Assembly: GCF_003143935.1 (NCBI RefSeq)
Contig: NZ_QFRX01000001.1
Coordinates: 3,146,292-3,210,291, forward strand
Length of the DNA: 64,000 nucleotides
DNA from: Streptomyces sp. Act143
Lineage (GTDB): Bacteria; Actinomycetota; Actinomycetes; Streptomycetales; Streptomycetaceae
Direction: 5' to 3'
Position 1 is the first letter of the stretch. The number at the start of each line of letters is the position of its first letter. Position numbers and translations under genes: made by a program. Positions 63,984 to 64,000 of this stretch are shown piece after piece. The notes under the pieces are model-generated. The model was not told the origin of the DNA. It made no database searches and was given only the letters and a program-made list of their open reading frames with translations.

Positions 63984-64000
63984 GTTCAACTCCTAAGGCC

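Overview
The window is a high-GC actinobacterial chromosome segment, almost certainly Streptomyces. The evidence is the sporulation sigma gene whiG, the developmental repressor nsdA, a cluster of four type I signal peptidases, an LAXTG sortase substrate, a glcP-type glucose permease, frequent GTG/TTG starts, and gene order that (from memory) follows the S. coelicolor segment from glcP (SCO5578) through ftsY, nsdA, amtB-glnK-glnD, ffh, rpsP, the sip genes, whiG, rpsB-tsf-pyrH-frr-cdsA and rlmN to the polyamine/aminotransferase genes. Coordinates here run opposite to that numbering. No rRNA, tRNA, CRISPR array, insertion sequence or prophage was recognised.

Left third (1-20.8 kb), accessory-leaning. 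It starts inside an aldehyde dehydrogenase and continues with a NADAR protein, a DUF4190 membrane protein, a probable aminodeoxyfutalosine deaminase (menaquinone pathway) and a GDPD phosphodiesterase. Next come a damaged-looking ECF-type sigma factor, a secreted serine hydrolase, and a small sigma factor coupled to a membrane protein. A class E/F-like sortase follows, coupled to a small secreted protein. A polyamine-type binding lipoprotein, an Lrp/AsnC regulator, a class III aminotransferase and an aminobutyraldehyde-type dehydrogenase suggest putrescine/GABA-type amine catabolism; a two-component system with a divergent secreted protein lies among them. An ABC ATPase-permease pair, a VOC protein and a LOG-family protein close the block. 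This part is rich in small direct repeats at gene junctions.

Middle (20.9-39.9 kb). An LAETG cell-wall protein is followed by a thiamine ABC transporter (thiB-thiP-thiQ) behind a TPP riboswitch with a hairpin over its Shine-Dalgarno. Then come rlmN, an alpha/beta hydrolase and an SRPBCC protein, and the translation/phospholipid block rpsB-tsf-pyrH-frr-cdsA. An M23 peptidase-like gene, a TetR regulator, whiG, dprA, a comM-like ATPase, a YraN protein, a DUF2469 protein and a Nudix hydrolase follow.

Right (39.8-64 kb), conserved core. sipW-sipX-sipY and sipZ are followed by the rpsP-khpA-rimM-trmD-rplS ribosome-maturation block. Next are a SprT-like protein, a methyltransferase, a lipoprotein, a second-type ftsH and ffh. 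The amtB-glnK-glnD nitrogen operon lies behind a well-formed GlnR operator. nsdA, a primase/polymerase-like protein, ftsY, a luciferase-like oxidoreductase and glcP complete the window. Protein export is represented throughout by ffh, ftsY and four signal peptidases.

Most notable: an ECF sigma gene whose Shine-Dalgarno lies in a 10-bp tandem repeat and whose region 4 is read out of frame between two opposite 1-nt shifts; a palindromic repeat inside a permease coding sequence; a sipX frame running 317 nt into sipY; a GlnR operator with exact spacing; a TPP riboswitch; and a 27-bp perfect hairpin between the SprT-like gene and rpsP.
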